Origin: Seriola aureovittata
Lineage: Eukaryota; Chordata; Actinopteri; Carangiformes; Carangidae
DNA length: 64,000 nucleotides
Assembly (NCBI RefSeq): GCF_021018895.1
Contig: NC_079381.1
Coordinates: 7,974,001 to 8,038,000 of the forward strand
Direction of reading: 5' to 3'
In this document: piece by piece, positions 23,638 through 35,764 of the stretch
Numbering within the stretch: position 1 is the first letter of the stretch
How the letters are laid out: every line of letters begins with the position of its first letter
Notes under the pieces: model-generated
What the model was told of the DNA's origin: nothing
The model's database searches: none
What the model saw: only the letters and a program-made list of their open reading frames with translations
Translations under genes and position numbers: made by a program

Positions 23638-24779
23638 GAAGTTACCTTTTCTTTCTCCCTGCCTTTCAGCTGCTCTGTTCTTTCTCGTCCTGTCCTTGCT
23701 CTCCTATTTGCCTTCTCATTTCTGATCATATCTTCCTCTTCTGCTACTTTTTGCAACACTCTTCAAGTTGTACCTCTCCCTCATCACTTCTATCCTTCAC
23801 ATCAGTTAAAGTAAGGATTCGGGGAAACACAGTGAACATGTTTTTTTTTTTTTTCATCCCTCTAGCACACACTGGCTATGTTGGCATGTGTATTCATTCA
23901 GCTTCTTGACAGCCTTGGGAACTTTGCTATGCTCTACGTCCATTCATTCATTCGCGCACACGGATGACAATATCGGTATGTGAGAACATGCATACCAGTG
24001 CGGTGTAGGAAGAAAGAACGCTGTCACTCATTTCCCCAGAGGATCAAAATAGTTCCCAAACATCCAACAAGGAAGTGCTCCTTGGCAACAGGAGCGGCTA
24101 AAGGAAGGGAAGAGGAAACTGACCCCTAATTTCAGGACAAATTGACCCCTACATTTTTGAAGATGTTTGAATGCATTTTTCTTATTCAGACAACTTTGTT
24201 ATGGGAACATGATGCATTCATACCAGTTACGTCATTGTCATTGTGAGATAATGCCTTTGAGGAGAACCGGCATGGGGAACGCATCACCAACTGGTTCCAT
24301 AGTAACCTCACAGAGACTTGAACAGTCAGAATTACTTCTTAGGTCATTAACTCTGACTCCAACCTGCACATCTGTATTTTTGCTGCATCGCACCTGTTTG
24401 GTGAAGGTTTGGCTCATGTTACGTTACATAATACTGGCTCCGTTCTGGTGACAGAGTTACTGCCAGAATTGGTTTAACTCATTTTACTTTGGTCCAATCT
24501 GATCCATCGTAACCTGGTTTTTGAAGAAGGGATTTTTCAGAGCGACTTTTCATGTTTTTTCAAAACAGAAGATGTTTTTTTTATTTTGTTTTGTTTTAAC
24601 TCAGCTCATTCATTCTGAGTTGCATATCTTAAAATGATGCTACCAAATATCATTATGTCAGTCTCATGCAATTCAGTGTGTTTAAAACAAATGACATTTT
24701 CAAAAGGAGAAGAGTCACTACAAACTTCGTTCTGTATGATGATATTTATCTGAGCTGGTGGATAATGATGCTCCAAGGT
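23638..24779. other. intron stretch without a recognised gene
   Basis: Pyrimidine-rich to 23760, then unique sequence. 24640-24710 resembles 25350-25420 (both contain a CATGC[AG]ATTCA[GT]TGTGTT word), perhaps parts of one degenerate repeat. Confidence 0.45.
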
Positions 24780-25190
24780 TCGGTAAATGTAGACATAAAA
24801 TCTAACGTTGCCATGGAGGCAGTTACGTATTTAGCTGTGGGCTACAACTTCAGCCTCGTTTTCCTTTGAGCCAAAAATTGATTGACTGATTAAGATATTA
24901 GCAGCTCCTGTTTGCGATGTACTCATGGATTTACAGACGTCTATCACCGTGTGACTGATAGTGAAGAAAACTTCAGAATGTGATGATTCTCAGGAAAGTC
25001 TTTAATCAAGTCTTTAATTTTCCTGCGATTGTAAGTGGATTGGTTATTTGTGATGGTGATCTCAGTCACACTGAATCTGAAAAAATGCGTTCATGTGTGA
25101 GTTTTGAGTTGGTTTTTCTTTTTCCCACAAATTGCAGCAATCAAGTGCCAACGGGACTTAAAGTACCTCAATTACCCTGAGCTGTGTTTC
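24780..25190 (+). repeat. dispersed repeat, copy 2 (unnamed)
   Basis: Second copy of the element at 5290-5800, same orientation, roughly 65-75 percent similar by eye in the shared blocks (GCAGCTCCTGTTTGCGATG, CATGGATTTACAGAC, GTGATGATTCTC). Boundaries are approximate. Confidence 0.6.
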
Positions 25191-25617
25191 ACAACAAGAG
25201 CTTCAGCTCCAATTGCTGACCGTCTCCTGAGAAGGTGCACCATACACTTACTCTCTTCTACAGAAACCTAAGAAGACATAACTTGCCGTATAACATTTCA
25301 AATTGAGGATATTTTGCATATTTTGGACATTCAACAGAAAAAAAAGAAGCCTAACATCATTCTGTCCGCTTCATGCGATTCATTGTGTTGACATTTTCAT
25401 GACATGTGACATTTTATCCCCAACTTTCCCCTCTCTCTTTGACTCTTTCTCACCCGTCCTCGGTCTCTCTCACCCTCTCGCTGTCTCACTCTCTCTCCCT
25501 CACTCGGTCTCACATTCCAGGCAAGCTTGGCTTCTTTGTCCTGAATGACATCACAGACATAAGGCTGTGACAGGCAAGACAGGAGGAATGCGGGGCGAGA
25601 GAGAGGGAGAGAAACCA

Positions 25618-25621
<4 letters not shown>

Positions 25622-25648
<27 letters not shown>

Positions 25649-25658
25649 ATCACCAGAT

Positions 25659-25703
<45 letters not shown>
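25622..25703. repeat. two (GA)n microsatellites
   Basis: GA runs at 25622-25648 and 25661-25703, split by ATCACCAGATGATG. They lie in a purine/pyrimidine-biased region (25420-25960). Confidence 0.95.
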
Positions 25704-25708
<5 letters not shown>

Positions 25709-25814
25709 GAGGGAATGAGAAAACGTGAAAGAAAGAGAGAAAACCAGAGAGATGGAGAAAGAATTCCATTGATTCAGCAGGGCATGAATGGACTTCACAG
25801 AGCACTACCCAACC

Positions 25815-25815
<1 letters not shown>

Positions 25816-25849
<34 letters not shown>
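25816..25849. repeat. (CA)17 microsatellite
   Basis: Pure CA run. Confidence 0.95.
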
Positions 25850-25851
<2 letters not shown>

Positions 25852-25980
25852 CCCACCACTACAACCCTCCTACCAATCCTCCCCCTCCCTTGCAGCCTCT
25901 CTCTCATCCCTCCGTCTGTCCCCTCCTTCTCTGTTTGTACTCCTTTCATTAATCTCCTTTAGAGGAATCAGACAACAGCA

Positions 25981-25983
25981 CCC

Positions 25984-26034
<51 letters not shown>
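25981..26034. repeat. (C)20 followed by (AC)17
   Basis: Twenty consecutive C residues join a pure AC run. The minus (sense) strand carries G20. Confidence 0.96.
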
Positions 26035-26036
<2 letters not shown>

Positions 26037-28606
26037 AGAGGGAGAAAGTTTTCACACAGGGTGTGTTACACAGCACACAGTAAAGGAAACATGTTTTTTT
26101 TTTACCAAAGAAGTGTAATAGGTCGCATAAAAGCCGGGTGTTCTTATGAAGAAATACACCTGCGTTAGAGATTTAAATCACAGAGCTGGACGGCTCCTCA
26201 AGCCTTCAAAACTTTCCCTTTTTCTGATCCAAACACTTCACACACTGAAAGTAGCAAATTAAGACTTGAGAGCAGCATTCAGCTTTTTCCTCCAACAATA
26301 ACTTTGATGATCGATTCTTTGTTTAAGTCATTCGTCAAGCAAAAATGCGGGACACTCACTCCTTCCAGCTTTTCAAATGTGAAAATTTTCTTTGTTTTTA
26401 TAACATTGTCGATTGGGGTTTTGGACTGTTGGTGGACAAAACAATCAATTTCAAGATGTGCGGCCATTTCAAATAATGTTCTGGCGTTTTTTTATACACT
26501 AACAGCTCAGTCGAATAATCAGTGAAATAATCAAAAACAACAGAATATATATGCATTGAAATCATCATGTTGCAATCTCAACATGCAAAGCTTTGTTTCT
26601 GTGATCACACACAAAGAGTTCACAGGTTGCAATGCTGACATCATATAATAATGTAGGGATGGGTATGGGTCATTGATTAATTGATCACTAATCGGACATA
26701 TTTTTTTCTTTGGATCGGAGCGTGCATGTATGTAAACAAATGTTGTTTGCAGCACAACCTTATTGTTGCTAGGCTAGCTAGTTCCTTTCAGTCTGTTTTT
26801 AAAATGCTGCCACAGAGGAAATAAATGTGTGAATATGAGTTCGAAGCATCTCCTGTTGTCTTTAGAGCGTAAAAAACAGCATAGATCAAATTATCTGTCA
26901 AGTGGCTAAGAATTTGCTGGTGTCGCGGATAATGAGGCGCTCAAACAGAAAAATGTAAACTGCCAGAGAAAATAATATTGACCTCTTCCAAGGACCCGAT
27001 GGGAGAGTGTGTATGTGGCTGATGGACAAAGATACACAAACGTGATGTTCTGATCAATGGATGCAGTTCATGTTTACTCTTTGCATCTTATAATCAAAGT
27101 CCGTATAAGTTTTTTCTCATTAGGGTTTATTCGATCTGGAATTGAGTCCATTATGTTCAATCATGAAAAACATGAGAATCTATATTAACCCTTTGTGGAT
27201 CTTAGAATCATGAAATAGTAAGACAAACTGAAAATCATGTATAGGGAGACAAAGAAAGTTTAAGTTTATTAAATGATTCTTATTTGTCCATGTTCCCTCT
27301 GGCTTGCAACACTAAACAGATGGTTTGAAACCAAATATCAGATTACGTGTCTTGTAGGAATTAAAGCAGAACATTTTCTGTCAAACTTATTTATTTATTT
27401 AGAATGTGCCTGATGCAGTTTCACTTACAAAACAAGACCTGCTCAGTATTCAGAGTTTACAACATTACTCTTGACATGATGCTGAGTTACTGTGGCTTTT
27501 ATAAGAGATGCGCAGTGTGTAAAGATACAAGCATGAATCATAGCGAAGCTAATAAATACCTCATACACAAAAAGTGCAAGTTCAAGGTGGGCACTTGCCG
27601 TCAAAAGGTCAAATCCACTTATTCATACAGTGCCTTCAACGCAAACAACTTTGTTAGAAAGCACTTCGTGTTATTAAAAGGCCAAAATACGATCACAAAT
27701 AAAAGAGCACGCACATTAAAAAAAAAATACACAGCAAATCAGTCACACTGAAAGACAGCAAGATGAAAGGAATTGAGTAATATTTTTTTTTAAATGGAAA
27801 TTGCCTTAATTTTTCAAAGTGCTTTATTTAATGGGATCCTGCTACCTCTTTACTTCACCCTCAGGAGGACTCATCTGGAAACAGCTGCAGTAATCACAGA
27901 GGAAAGCTGCAGGATATGGTGGCCTTCCATAGCGGTTACATGGTGGAGAGTAGAAAAGTGGGATAGACGCAGGATGTGGGGACTTCTACAATGGCTAACG
28001 CTGTATGAAACCTTAACTTCTGACCACAAAATCACACAAGACAGATTGCTTTCCCTCAGATATCTCAGCACAACCACATCACAGGCAAAGTCCTTCATTC
28101 TGATGGAGGGAAAGAGAGGGAGAATTACAGAAACAGAGAAAGACAGTCAGAGGAATGAAAAGTGAGACTTGAGCCACAGAACGTTGGAGTTAAACGAAGT
28201 GAACGGGAGAAAGAAACACGTCACGCACTAACCGTCAGGGTAGGCAGGCTTCCATGGTGACAAATTAATTTGTCGACAGATCAATAAGTCATTATCACAC
28301 TCAAAACAGAAGTGCACACACATTCATGCAAAAACACAATGGAGAAAACACAAATATATACACAGACACACACAGAGAGACTATATGCAGTTGCACACAA
28401 TTATCTGCACACGCACAAACACGCACACACACTCAAAGTTGGGGGTTTGAGATATCGAGTGGTTGGATGAACTTTTCCGCAATCCTCTGTGCTGATGCGG
28501 TGAAATAATTTCACCCCATTAAAAGCAGCCGAGCAGCCTCGGCCAAACTAATTATGGAGAATTCTGTCAAACCCAAGTGAAGGGGAGAGTGGTAAATAAG
28601 ATTGTA

Positions 28607-28609
<3 letters not shown>
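26035..28609. other. intron stretch; no supported gene
   Basis: AT-rich unique sequence. A 115-codon plus-strand open frame at 27404-27751 is the only long frame here not made of simple repeat, but I recognise no family and it lacks clear start context or splice sites. 26650-26700 (GGGATGGGTATGGGTCATTG) recalls the start of a common fish dispersed repeat, not confirmed. Confidence 0.45.
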
Positions 28610-28648
<39 letters not shown>

Positions 28649-28658
28649 TGTGTGTGTG
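28610..28658. repeat. (TG)24 microsatellite
   Basis: TG run with one GAG interruption near its end. Confidence 0.95.
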
Positions 28659-28679
28659 AAGATGAGGTTAACATACACG

Positions 28680-29065
28680 AGCCCATAGCGAGTATGCCAT
28701 CTGCGGGATGAAATTAAGAACCAATACAGTGCATGAAATCTTGAATCGACTGGAATAATCTAAACCAGATCCCCCTCATTTTCCAATCAATACCATTTTA
28801 GAGTCCGTAATAATCTCAATGAGAGCTCGGATGACACGAAACGAGAGACCTGTAGACACAACTGTCAGATGGTGCATTGATGGCTGCTAATCAAATCAAT
28901 AAAGAGGGCGATAATTAGGTCGGAAATGAAGATGACAACAGCAATCTGTCAATCAGAACAATAGTTATTAGATTAGACATGGTAAATGTAGCCGTCCAAT
29001 CAATCTTAACTGTATAGTGTCGAGAGCGGCAGCCTCAGGAGCGTTTCAGAAGGTTAATAAGATCA
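28680..29065. promoter_or_regulatory. candidate intronic enhancer / conserved non-coding element
   Basis: A 390-bp stretch free of simple repeats and transposons. It is dense in homeodomain, PBX/MEIS and SOX-like words: CCAATCAATACC, CTAATCAAATCAATAAAG, GATAATTAGG, CTGTCAATCAGAACAATAG, TCCAATCAATCTTAAC. This motif style is typical of deeply conserved developmental enhancers. Open frames are short. Function is inferred from composition only. Confidence 0.35.
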
Positions 29066-29144
29066 TTCATAGCTAGTAAAAGGTTTAAGATTGGTATTTT
29101 TTCTATATAAATGCAGTGCTCAATCTGCTACAACAGCTCCAATT

Positions 29145-29380
29145 AACATTTAAAGGTCCCATATTTTACACTTTTCCTGTGTATAATCTGAAGTGTTAAT
29201 ATCCATAAGAACCAAATTAAACCAGATCCTGCAAGATTGGTCGGTGGAGCTGGGGTTGGGGCATGGTTGAGAGCAGTGGCTGCTTTGTTGTGACATCACA
29301 GAGTTATGGAAGTCGGCTTGTTTTAGGGCACAGTTTTCTAAATATAGGCTGTGTGCATTTCTCTGGGACCTTTAAATGTT
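29145..29380 (-). mobile_element. MITE copy 1 (AAAGGTCC family), internally shortened, inverted
   Basis: Ends are a perfect 17-bp inverted repeat, AACATTTAAAGGTCCCA. The interior (TTGTTGTGACATCACAGAG, CGGCTTGTTTTAGGGCACAG) is the reverse complement of the copies at 32.1, 33.9 and 40.1 kb, with a deletion. It encodes nothing. Confidence 0.85.
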
Positions 29381-29504
29381 CGCGTGATCTTTCTTTGCTG
29401 TCAGTTGTCCAACGAAACTGATAACCACTCATTCCCATTCACAGAAATCCCATAAACAGAGGTGCACCTGATGGCTGCTGGACCAAAATCAACTGCACAC
29501 TCTT

Positions 29505-29537
29505 ACACACACACACACACACATACACACACACACA
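29505..29537. repeat. (CA)n microsatellite
   Basis: CA run with one TA step. Confidence 0.93.
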
Positions 29538-30240
29538 GCGAGACACTGAGCTAGCTAGTCATTAGCGCGTGAGTGATGGTGTGTTATGCCTGAGCTGACT
29601 CGCGTCACGGCCTGGATGCAATAACAGCAATAAGAACCGATCACCTAGATGATTACTAATAGCCTCTCTTTTTTCTTGCTTTCATGCTTTCTCCAGTTTC
29701 TCTGCTCCTCCATCTTTTCCTTAGTTTCCTCCCAAAAATGCAATATCCATGTGTTAATGTCTGACTGGTTTATTTCCTCTCTTTTTGTTAATTGCTTTGC
29801 TGCTCCCTCGCGAGCGCTCTCACGTGCTCGCTGCGCGGCGTAAATCGTTCAAACCCTATTCTCACTCTTGCTTTCATCCACTTGTGCAATCTGCTGTCTC
29901 CTTCTTCTGCCCTCTTTTTTTTTTCCCCCTGCCTCATTCCCTCGCTGCCGTGATTCCCTGGTTCTCTTTCTCCACCCCGTCTTTTTTTTCTTTTTTACAT
30001 GCCCTCGGCCCTCTTGATCTCTGTCTCCCTCCCTGTGGACAGACAGCTGCTCCATTTAGGGCTTCTGATTAATTTGATAAAACCAAAACACACACCCCCC
30101 CCTCCAAAAAAACAAAACAATGCACAAACACATACTGTACACAAATTATGTATGTATGACCAAATGAGGGGAAAAAGAAGCAAGAGTGTAAAAGGGGAGG
30201 AGAGGAGAGGATGGATGGCAGTCTCACTGGACAAAGAGCT
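29538..30240. other. intron stretch; pyrimidine-rich with a small CpG cluster
   Basis: 29660-30050 is strongly pyrimidine-rich on the plus strand. 29808-29850 (CTCGCGAGCGCTCTCACGTG) is a local CpG cluster too short for a CpG island. No exon was recognised. Confidence 0.5.
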
Positions 30241-30426
30241 TGTCTGTTTGTTTTAGTTTATGGTTTGAAATATTAAATATTTGGTTTACAATAACGTTAA
30301 GTGGCCTGGGCCTGAGTTATGGTGCCGTAGTGGCTTCTCTGTTTGTTTTGCTGTTTATGGTTTTGAAATATTAATCTTTTGTTGTAGACTAATAAGGCTA
30401 AGTGGTCTGGGTGAGTGAATTATGGT
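30241..30426 (+). repeat. local tandem duplication (two diverged units of about 85 bp)
   Basis: 30243-30323 and 30338-30426 share, in order, TCTGTTTGTTTT, GTTTATGG, TTTGAAATATTAA, AAGTGG, CTGGG and TTATGGT. The two units are separated by about 15 bp. Confidence 0.75.
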
Positions 30427-32095
30427 CCGTGCATCAGCTGCTTTTTGAAGCATTGAGCACATTTACATGCTCACAAGCTCATGTCCCATTAGAGGTTGTA
30501 TTTGGGATGAGTTGTCCTGATGCGCGTCCTCGGATGTCAATCTTCGCAAAGATACTGACACCCAATCTTATGTCCTCAATGGACATTTTTATAATATCTA
30601 TTCATCTGTGGCTACCGGACTAATAGATGCATGTTTTCATGTTTTTGTCTTTGAAAAGTGTAAAATAGTAAGTTTACTTATTTGTTTATCTTCTCTCAAG
30701 CTCTACTCCCACAACTTCTTCCCTCCTCCTGTGATAATTCAGAGAGCGACTTCAATAATAAGCAGATGGCTACCACTCATATCATCCCACCACTCAAACT
30801 GAGACATAAATAACCACCTTGTGGAAAGATATGAAAACAATCTCCAGGGACTTAAATGGTTAAAACTGCTCATCTGTTTTGACATTTTCAAAAAAATAAA
30901 TTTTTTACACTAGTACAAATAAAGCAAGACTATTTGTCAAAATCAGTTATTGATAATATTATATAAAAGGTGCTGGTGGGCACTTCTCAACTGTTAACAG
31001 CTTCAAAAAAGCCTCTTTAACACCCACTTGACATCAAAACGATGAGTTCACAGTATTTCTTGAGAGATAAGAACCAAATTCAGGCTGATATATATAAACC
31101 TGTAATGTGTCTGAAAGGGACTGAGTTGGTGTTTGTGAGTCTGTGTTTTCGTCTGTTTAAATCCAACTGGCTGATGCTGTTGTTAAAGAAATGAAGAAAG
31201 AATAAATTTGTCCTCAAACCATCCACTATTTGATCCACTCCTATATCATTTCTGAGACGCTCTTTTAGATTTTCATGGATGAAATGCTAGTAATTGTGAA
31301 CCTTTTTCCTGGTGAGTGGTGAATGAAATAACTGAAATATTCTTGAAGGCTAAATGTCAGTATCGGTTAATCACATTTTAGAGATATTTCAGCCTCGCTT
31401 TTGGAATCACCACATCACTCGACTGGAGTCTGAAAGAAGTATGTCCCCTTGAGGTTTTCGAGGCTAAGACCTTGCATCTGTGGACTTCACCTCTTGAACT
31501 GTCTGTCGGCAGTTTCAAATGAAATCTTAGAGCTTCACGGTCTGGATAGCTTTCTCAGAACGATGCGGATCTCTAAATCACACTTTAACCCCATTTAAAC
31601 TTGACATGTCCTCTATAAAGCTACAGCAATTTGAATCTTGTATAAAAGTTTGATTCACGTGGCTTTTATAGGCTTGTGTGTGTTTGTGTGTGTCTATGTG
31701 TGGAGTTGCATGCACTGGGCTCCTGACTGTATGTACGGTGCAGGTCTCTAGGGGGGATTATGACTGCCTAGAATAATGGCTGTGTGATAATTAATGGGAT
31801 TAACAGATTAGACAGAAGATTACGCCATGGTTGTCTCCATCGCTGCTCTATGTTAGAAAGACAGAGAGATGAAAGAGAGGAGAACGGATGAGGTTGAATA
31901 AATCGGAGACAGGAAGACAAGTAGCTTTACCAAAGACAAAAAGTGTTACTTTACTTAAACTTTTTTCAGACTCTTGGTTATAGTTTGTTATGATTAGATT
32001 ACTGATTTCAGTCAATATTAATTATTAAATTCATATACAGCTGCTTGTTTTAAGACAGCATGTAGCATTTGAGAACCGTGGCTGTTTTTCTTTTT
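30427..32095. other. intron stretch without a recognised gene
   Basis: AT-rich unique sequence; a TG-rich imperfect stretch lies at 31676-31705. No exon or repeat family recognised. Confidence 0.5.
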
Positions 32096-32430
32096 AAAGG
32101 TCCCATTTCTATTTCTTTTTTAATTGAAATGCAGGTTTGGGTGCTATTTTGATAATGTGAAAACATCAAAGTGCTCAGTTCACAAAGTAATAAGCACAGC
32201 CTGTATTCAGAAACGTCTTAAAACAAGCCGCCAGGACTTCTGTCACTTTGTGATGTCACAACAAAGCAGTCACAGCCCTCAGAGGCTCACTGACCTGTTG
32301 TTGCTAGAGTTCCAGAGAGAAGCCTGAGAGAGGAGATGTAAAACTACACTGAGGTGGTTTTTGGTTCTTAAAACCACAAATATATCTTCTCATGGATATC
32401 AATACTTCAAACCGAACACCAGAAAATAAT
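32096..32430 (+). mobile_element. MITE copy 2 (AAAGGTCC family), right end lost
   Basis: Starts AAAGGTCCCATTTCTATTTC and contains the shared core TTAAAACAAGCCGCCAGGAC and TTTGTGATGTCACAACAAAG. It breaks off at an (AAT)n run, before the expected GGACCTTT end. Confidence 0.8.
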
Positions 32431-32459
32431 AATAATAATAAACTTTATATGGAAAATTG

Positions 32460-32700
32460 TAAAATAAGGCGCACCCTTAAATGAAAAAACTGCTGAAAAC
32501 CCATCTGTTCACCAAGGGCTGTGGTCTCTAGCTGCCTGCCTCATCTCCTACAATCTCCTCCAATCTCTGCCATCCCTACTCTGTCTTGTCTTGTTTTCAT
32601 TTATTCGTTTTTTTATTTATTTTGTATTTCTTTCCTGGTAAAGCGGCCTTGGGTACCTTGAAAGGCACTATAAAAATCCAAGTTATTATTATTATTATTA
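32460..32700 (+). mobile_element. LINE 3' end (L2-like) with (ATT)n tail
   Basis: AAAACTGCTGAAAACCCATC, resembling the last reverse-transcriptase codons (Lys-Thr-His-Leu-Phe region) of fish L2-type elements, is followed by a GGGTACCTTGAAAGGCACTA segment and an (ATT)n tail. Only the 3' end is present, as is usual after 5' truncation. Family assignment is from memory of the characteristic tail. Confidence 0.75.
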
Positions 32701-33845
32701 AAAGAAAGGTTGCATAGAACAAAAGCATGATTATAAAATAACATATAATTTATAAATCTTTAAAAATGCTCTTATAAATGGCTTTCTTCCATCTTTACCA
32801 TGCAGATTGTGCAAATGAACATGCTATTTCCATTTTACATGGTAAAAAAAATAAAAATAATGATATTAAATTATTTTTGATCACTTTCTTCTACTGTCCA
32901 TAATAATAGACAATGTCAGTGTGACACCTTGGCTGACTCATGCTATTTAACTTCTCATTAGTGAAGGGTTGGAGTTTCACATCTGGTGTGAAGCCCAGGG
33001 GACCTCACTGGAGTTTGATTGAAGTGAATCCGGGATCACTGTTTTGAGACAGTGTTTCTGCACTGCACCTGGATTTGACAACACCTGTCACACTTCACCA
33101 AATGTACCAAACCCTCAGTGCAAACAGTATAAAGGCCTGGTGGGGGAAGAACAAAATCTCCATGTCCCAAGTGTGAAAGAGCCCATAGGGATTTTAGTGA
33201 AGGACAGTTGGCTTCTGTCTTTTTTGCAATGGTCTCAGTAACTATTGTTCAACCTGAATAAAATCCACCCAGTCTGTATCTCCTCCCTTGCCTGTAACTG
33301 CAAATATTATATACTGGCAATAACATCCTTCAGGATGAGTCCTTGTGTATTTTAATCATGCTAACCCATTCATTAGATTATTTTTGTGTGTGTGTTGTTG
33401 AGGCGCTCGGTGCCACTGTTTGGGAAACAACAATAACAAGTCTGCACTGTATTTGGAATATATTGAGGTTTATGGTTTGCACTGCCCCTGTGGCTAAACA
33501 CTACCTGCTACCATTAACAAGCACTGGGGTTGAATACACATCCTGACATGCACGCGCACACACGTATAATGTACACTATGTCCAGTCGTTTACCCACACA
33601 GTGGCAGACTGGACAAGGCCATGGGCAGACCCAGCCAAGGCCACAGGTCTGCAGATTGCTTGTCATAACATCACAACCTCCTGTCTGGCTTCACACAGGA
33701 AATCTGTGGTAAGGATACTTTTTTTTTCCAGTCTAAAGAAATGATGGGCTATGGTTGAGAAAAAAACATTTATTCATTTTCCACCTCTCCTTATTCATAT
33801 CTCTGAAATGCAGAGAATCTAGACTTTGGTGCAGAGTTAAATATA
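32701..33845. other. intron stretch without a recognised gene
   Basis: AT-rich unique sequence; 32930-33240 is a long repeat-free segment of unknown nature. Confidence 0.5.
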
Positions 33846-34140
33846 TTGTCCCATATTGTATAAAGTTAGATTTCCATGTCTTTTTTGATTACAAAGCAGG
33901 TCTAGGTTTGTAAGTATTAAAGTGCTTAGTCCACAGGGAAACACACAGCTTGTATGCAGAAACTGAGCCTTAAAACAAGCAGTCAGGACTTCGTTAACTT
34001 TGTGATGTCACAACGAAAGAGTCACCACCCTCAGCCAAGCCCCAAGCCTGACCAGCCCAGATCCACCGTCTATGTCTTCTTATTGATATCCAAACTTCGA
34101 ATAAAACACCAGAAAGTATAAAATATTAGACTTTTAAATA
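33846..34140 (+). mobile_element. MITE copy 3 (AAAGGTCC family), decayed ends
   Basis: Shares with copies 2 and 4 the words TTTTTTGATTACAAAGCAGG, TTAAAACAAGCAGTCAGGAC and TTTGTGATGTCACAACGAAA. The termini have mutated (TTGTCCCATAT, AGACTTTTAAAT). Confidence 0.8.
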
Positions 34141-34849
34141 TTTGTCAACCAAAGATTTACATTGTCAATTCATTTTCATCAAGTTTTTGTAATTATGTAA
34201 AGACAGTGAACCTCAAAGATATATAAACAAATTTACGTAAAAATTCAAAAAGCATTTTACCAAGTATTAGTCAACACACTACACCATTCAGACACTATTC
34301 AGTACTTCCACCTTTAGCTGCTTTATTTTGGAACAGAATGTAAAACCAGATAAAATATTTAGTCCACTTCATTACAAAGACTCCTTTGCAAGACGTCACG
34401 CATGGGAGCGAAAAAAGAAAGAAGTGCATTAAGAGCCGACATCGGTAATGATTCACTTTGAAATTCATTCATTGTGACATTAGTCATAATACACTTGTTC
34501 CTCATTATAAACACATTAGTGCGCTTCTGGCAGGTTGAGAGCTGGTCTGTGTCTGCTCTCCATTACACTGAAACTATACTGAAAAGAGAGGAGCTCATTG
34601 TTCTCAAGTCCACTTAAATGCAGAGATAACATATTCAAGGAGGACTGATGTTCAAAATGTGCTTTTGCAGAGCTTCAAGCCGACAGTGAAAAAGAGGCTC
34701 GGGGAGTGGAAGAGGCAGAATCCAAAGCACGAGCATGGATCACATTATGAATGTTAGCCCAGGGAATAGACGTGTTACTTATTAGAAATAATTTACAGTA
34801 AAGATGGAAAAAGAGAGGGAACATAAAAGTGAGTGCACTAGCTTGTAAC

Positions 34850-34850
<1 letters not shown>

Positions 34851-34882
<32 letters not shown>
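34851..34882. repeat. (TG)16 microsatellite
   Basis: Pure TG run. 34141-34850 before it is AT-rich unique sequence with no recognised feature. Confidence 0.95.
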
Positions 34883-34884
<2 letters not shown>

Positions 34885-35065
34885 TGAGTATGTGTGCTTA
34901 CGCATGTGTGTGACAGAGTATCAAAGGGCAGGCTACGGTGTTAGCTGGATGTGGATGGAATGTGACACAGCTAACCGCTCCGTGCTGTGGCACACAAATA
35001 CCACCAACGTCACCTGCGAAAGGTCCTTTTCTCTCCCATCTGCAGCTACACAACAGCTACACATG

Positions 35066-35469
35066 GCTACACACACACACACACATATACGTCACACACT
35101 GCGGCACACACACACACACACTGCTGCGAGATCACACAGAAACAATCTGAACGCTGTGGAGAGTCCTCGGTCAGGACTGTGCTGCCGCTGCTGCTGCTGA
35201 TTGTGCGGTTACTTTGAAGGGCAATTTCATCTGGCTGACAGAAATGTGTGTGTGCGTAGGAGTGTGTGAGGGGAGTGTGTGTTTTTTCAACACCAGGGGG
35301 TCAGTCACCTGGTGTGTTAGGGAATTTTCTATCCAAATATCCCTGTGTAATTGTAGAACTCTGCACACAGAGCCGCACGCGCGCGTGCGTGTGTGTGTGT
35401 GAGTGTGCTCATTCATGTGTGTGCTCATTTTGTCTGCGTATCCTGCAAGTGTGTGTCTGTGAAGTTTCA

Positions 35470-35500
<31 letters not shown>

Positions 35501-35603
35501 CACAGGCTGGCATGAGGCCAAAGTGAATAGAGGCCTTGTTAGTGTTTTAAATGCCTTCTTGGATCTGACAGGACTTGTACAGGCATATAGGCATGCCAAT
35601 GAG

Positions 35604-35636
<33 letters not shown>

Positions 35637-35705
35637 TGAGAGTGTTTGCATTTACTGCAGAGATGAAGGAAGCCAGTCCATCATCTACAAGCCCTATGGT
35701 CCTCT

Positions 35706-35737
<32 letters not shown>
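35066..35737. repeat. cluster of CA and TG microsatellites
   Basis: Short arrays of both orientations: CA at 35070-35122, TG at 35388-35402, 35474-35500, 35604-35626 and 35709-35737, with GA at 35625-35640 and 35753-35764. The alternation of CA and TG gives several potential intramolecular hairpins. Confidence 0.9.
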
Positions 35738-35740
<3 letters not shown>

Positions 35741-35764
35741 ATATGTTGAGGGAGAGAGAGAGAG

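Noticed and set aside
29800..29850. CpG cluster as a promoter CpG island
   Set aside because: Only about 45 bp long, with pyrimidine-rich flanks and no recognisable first exon.
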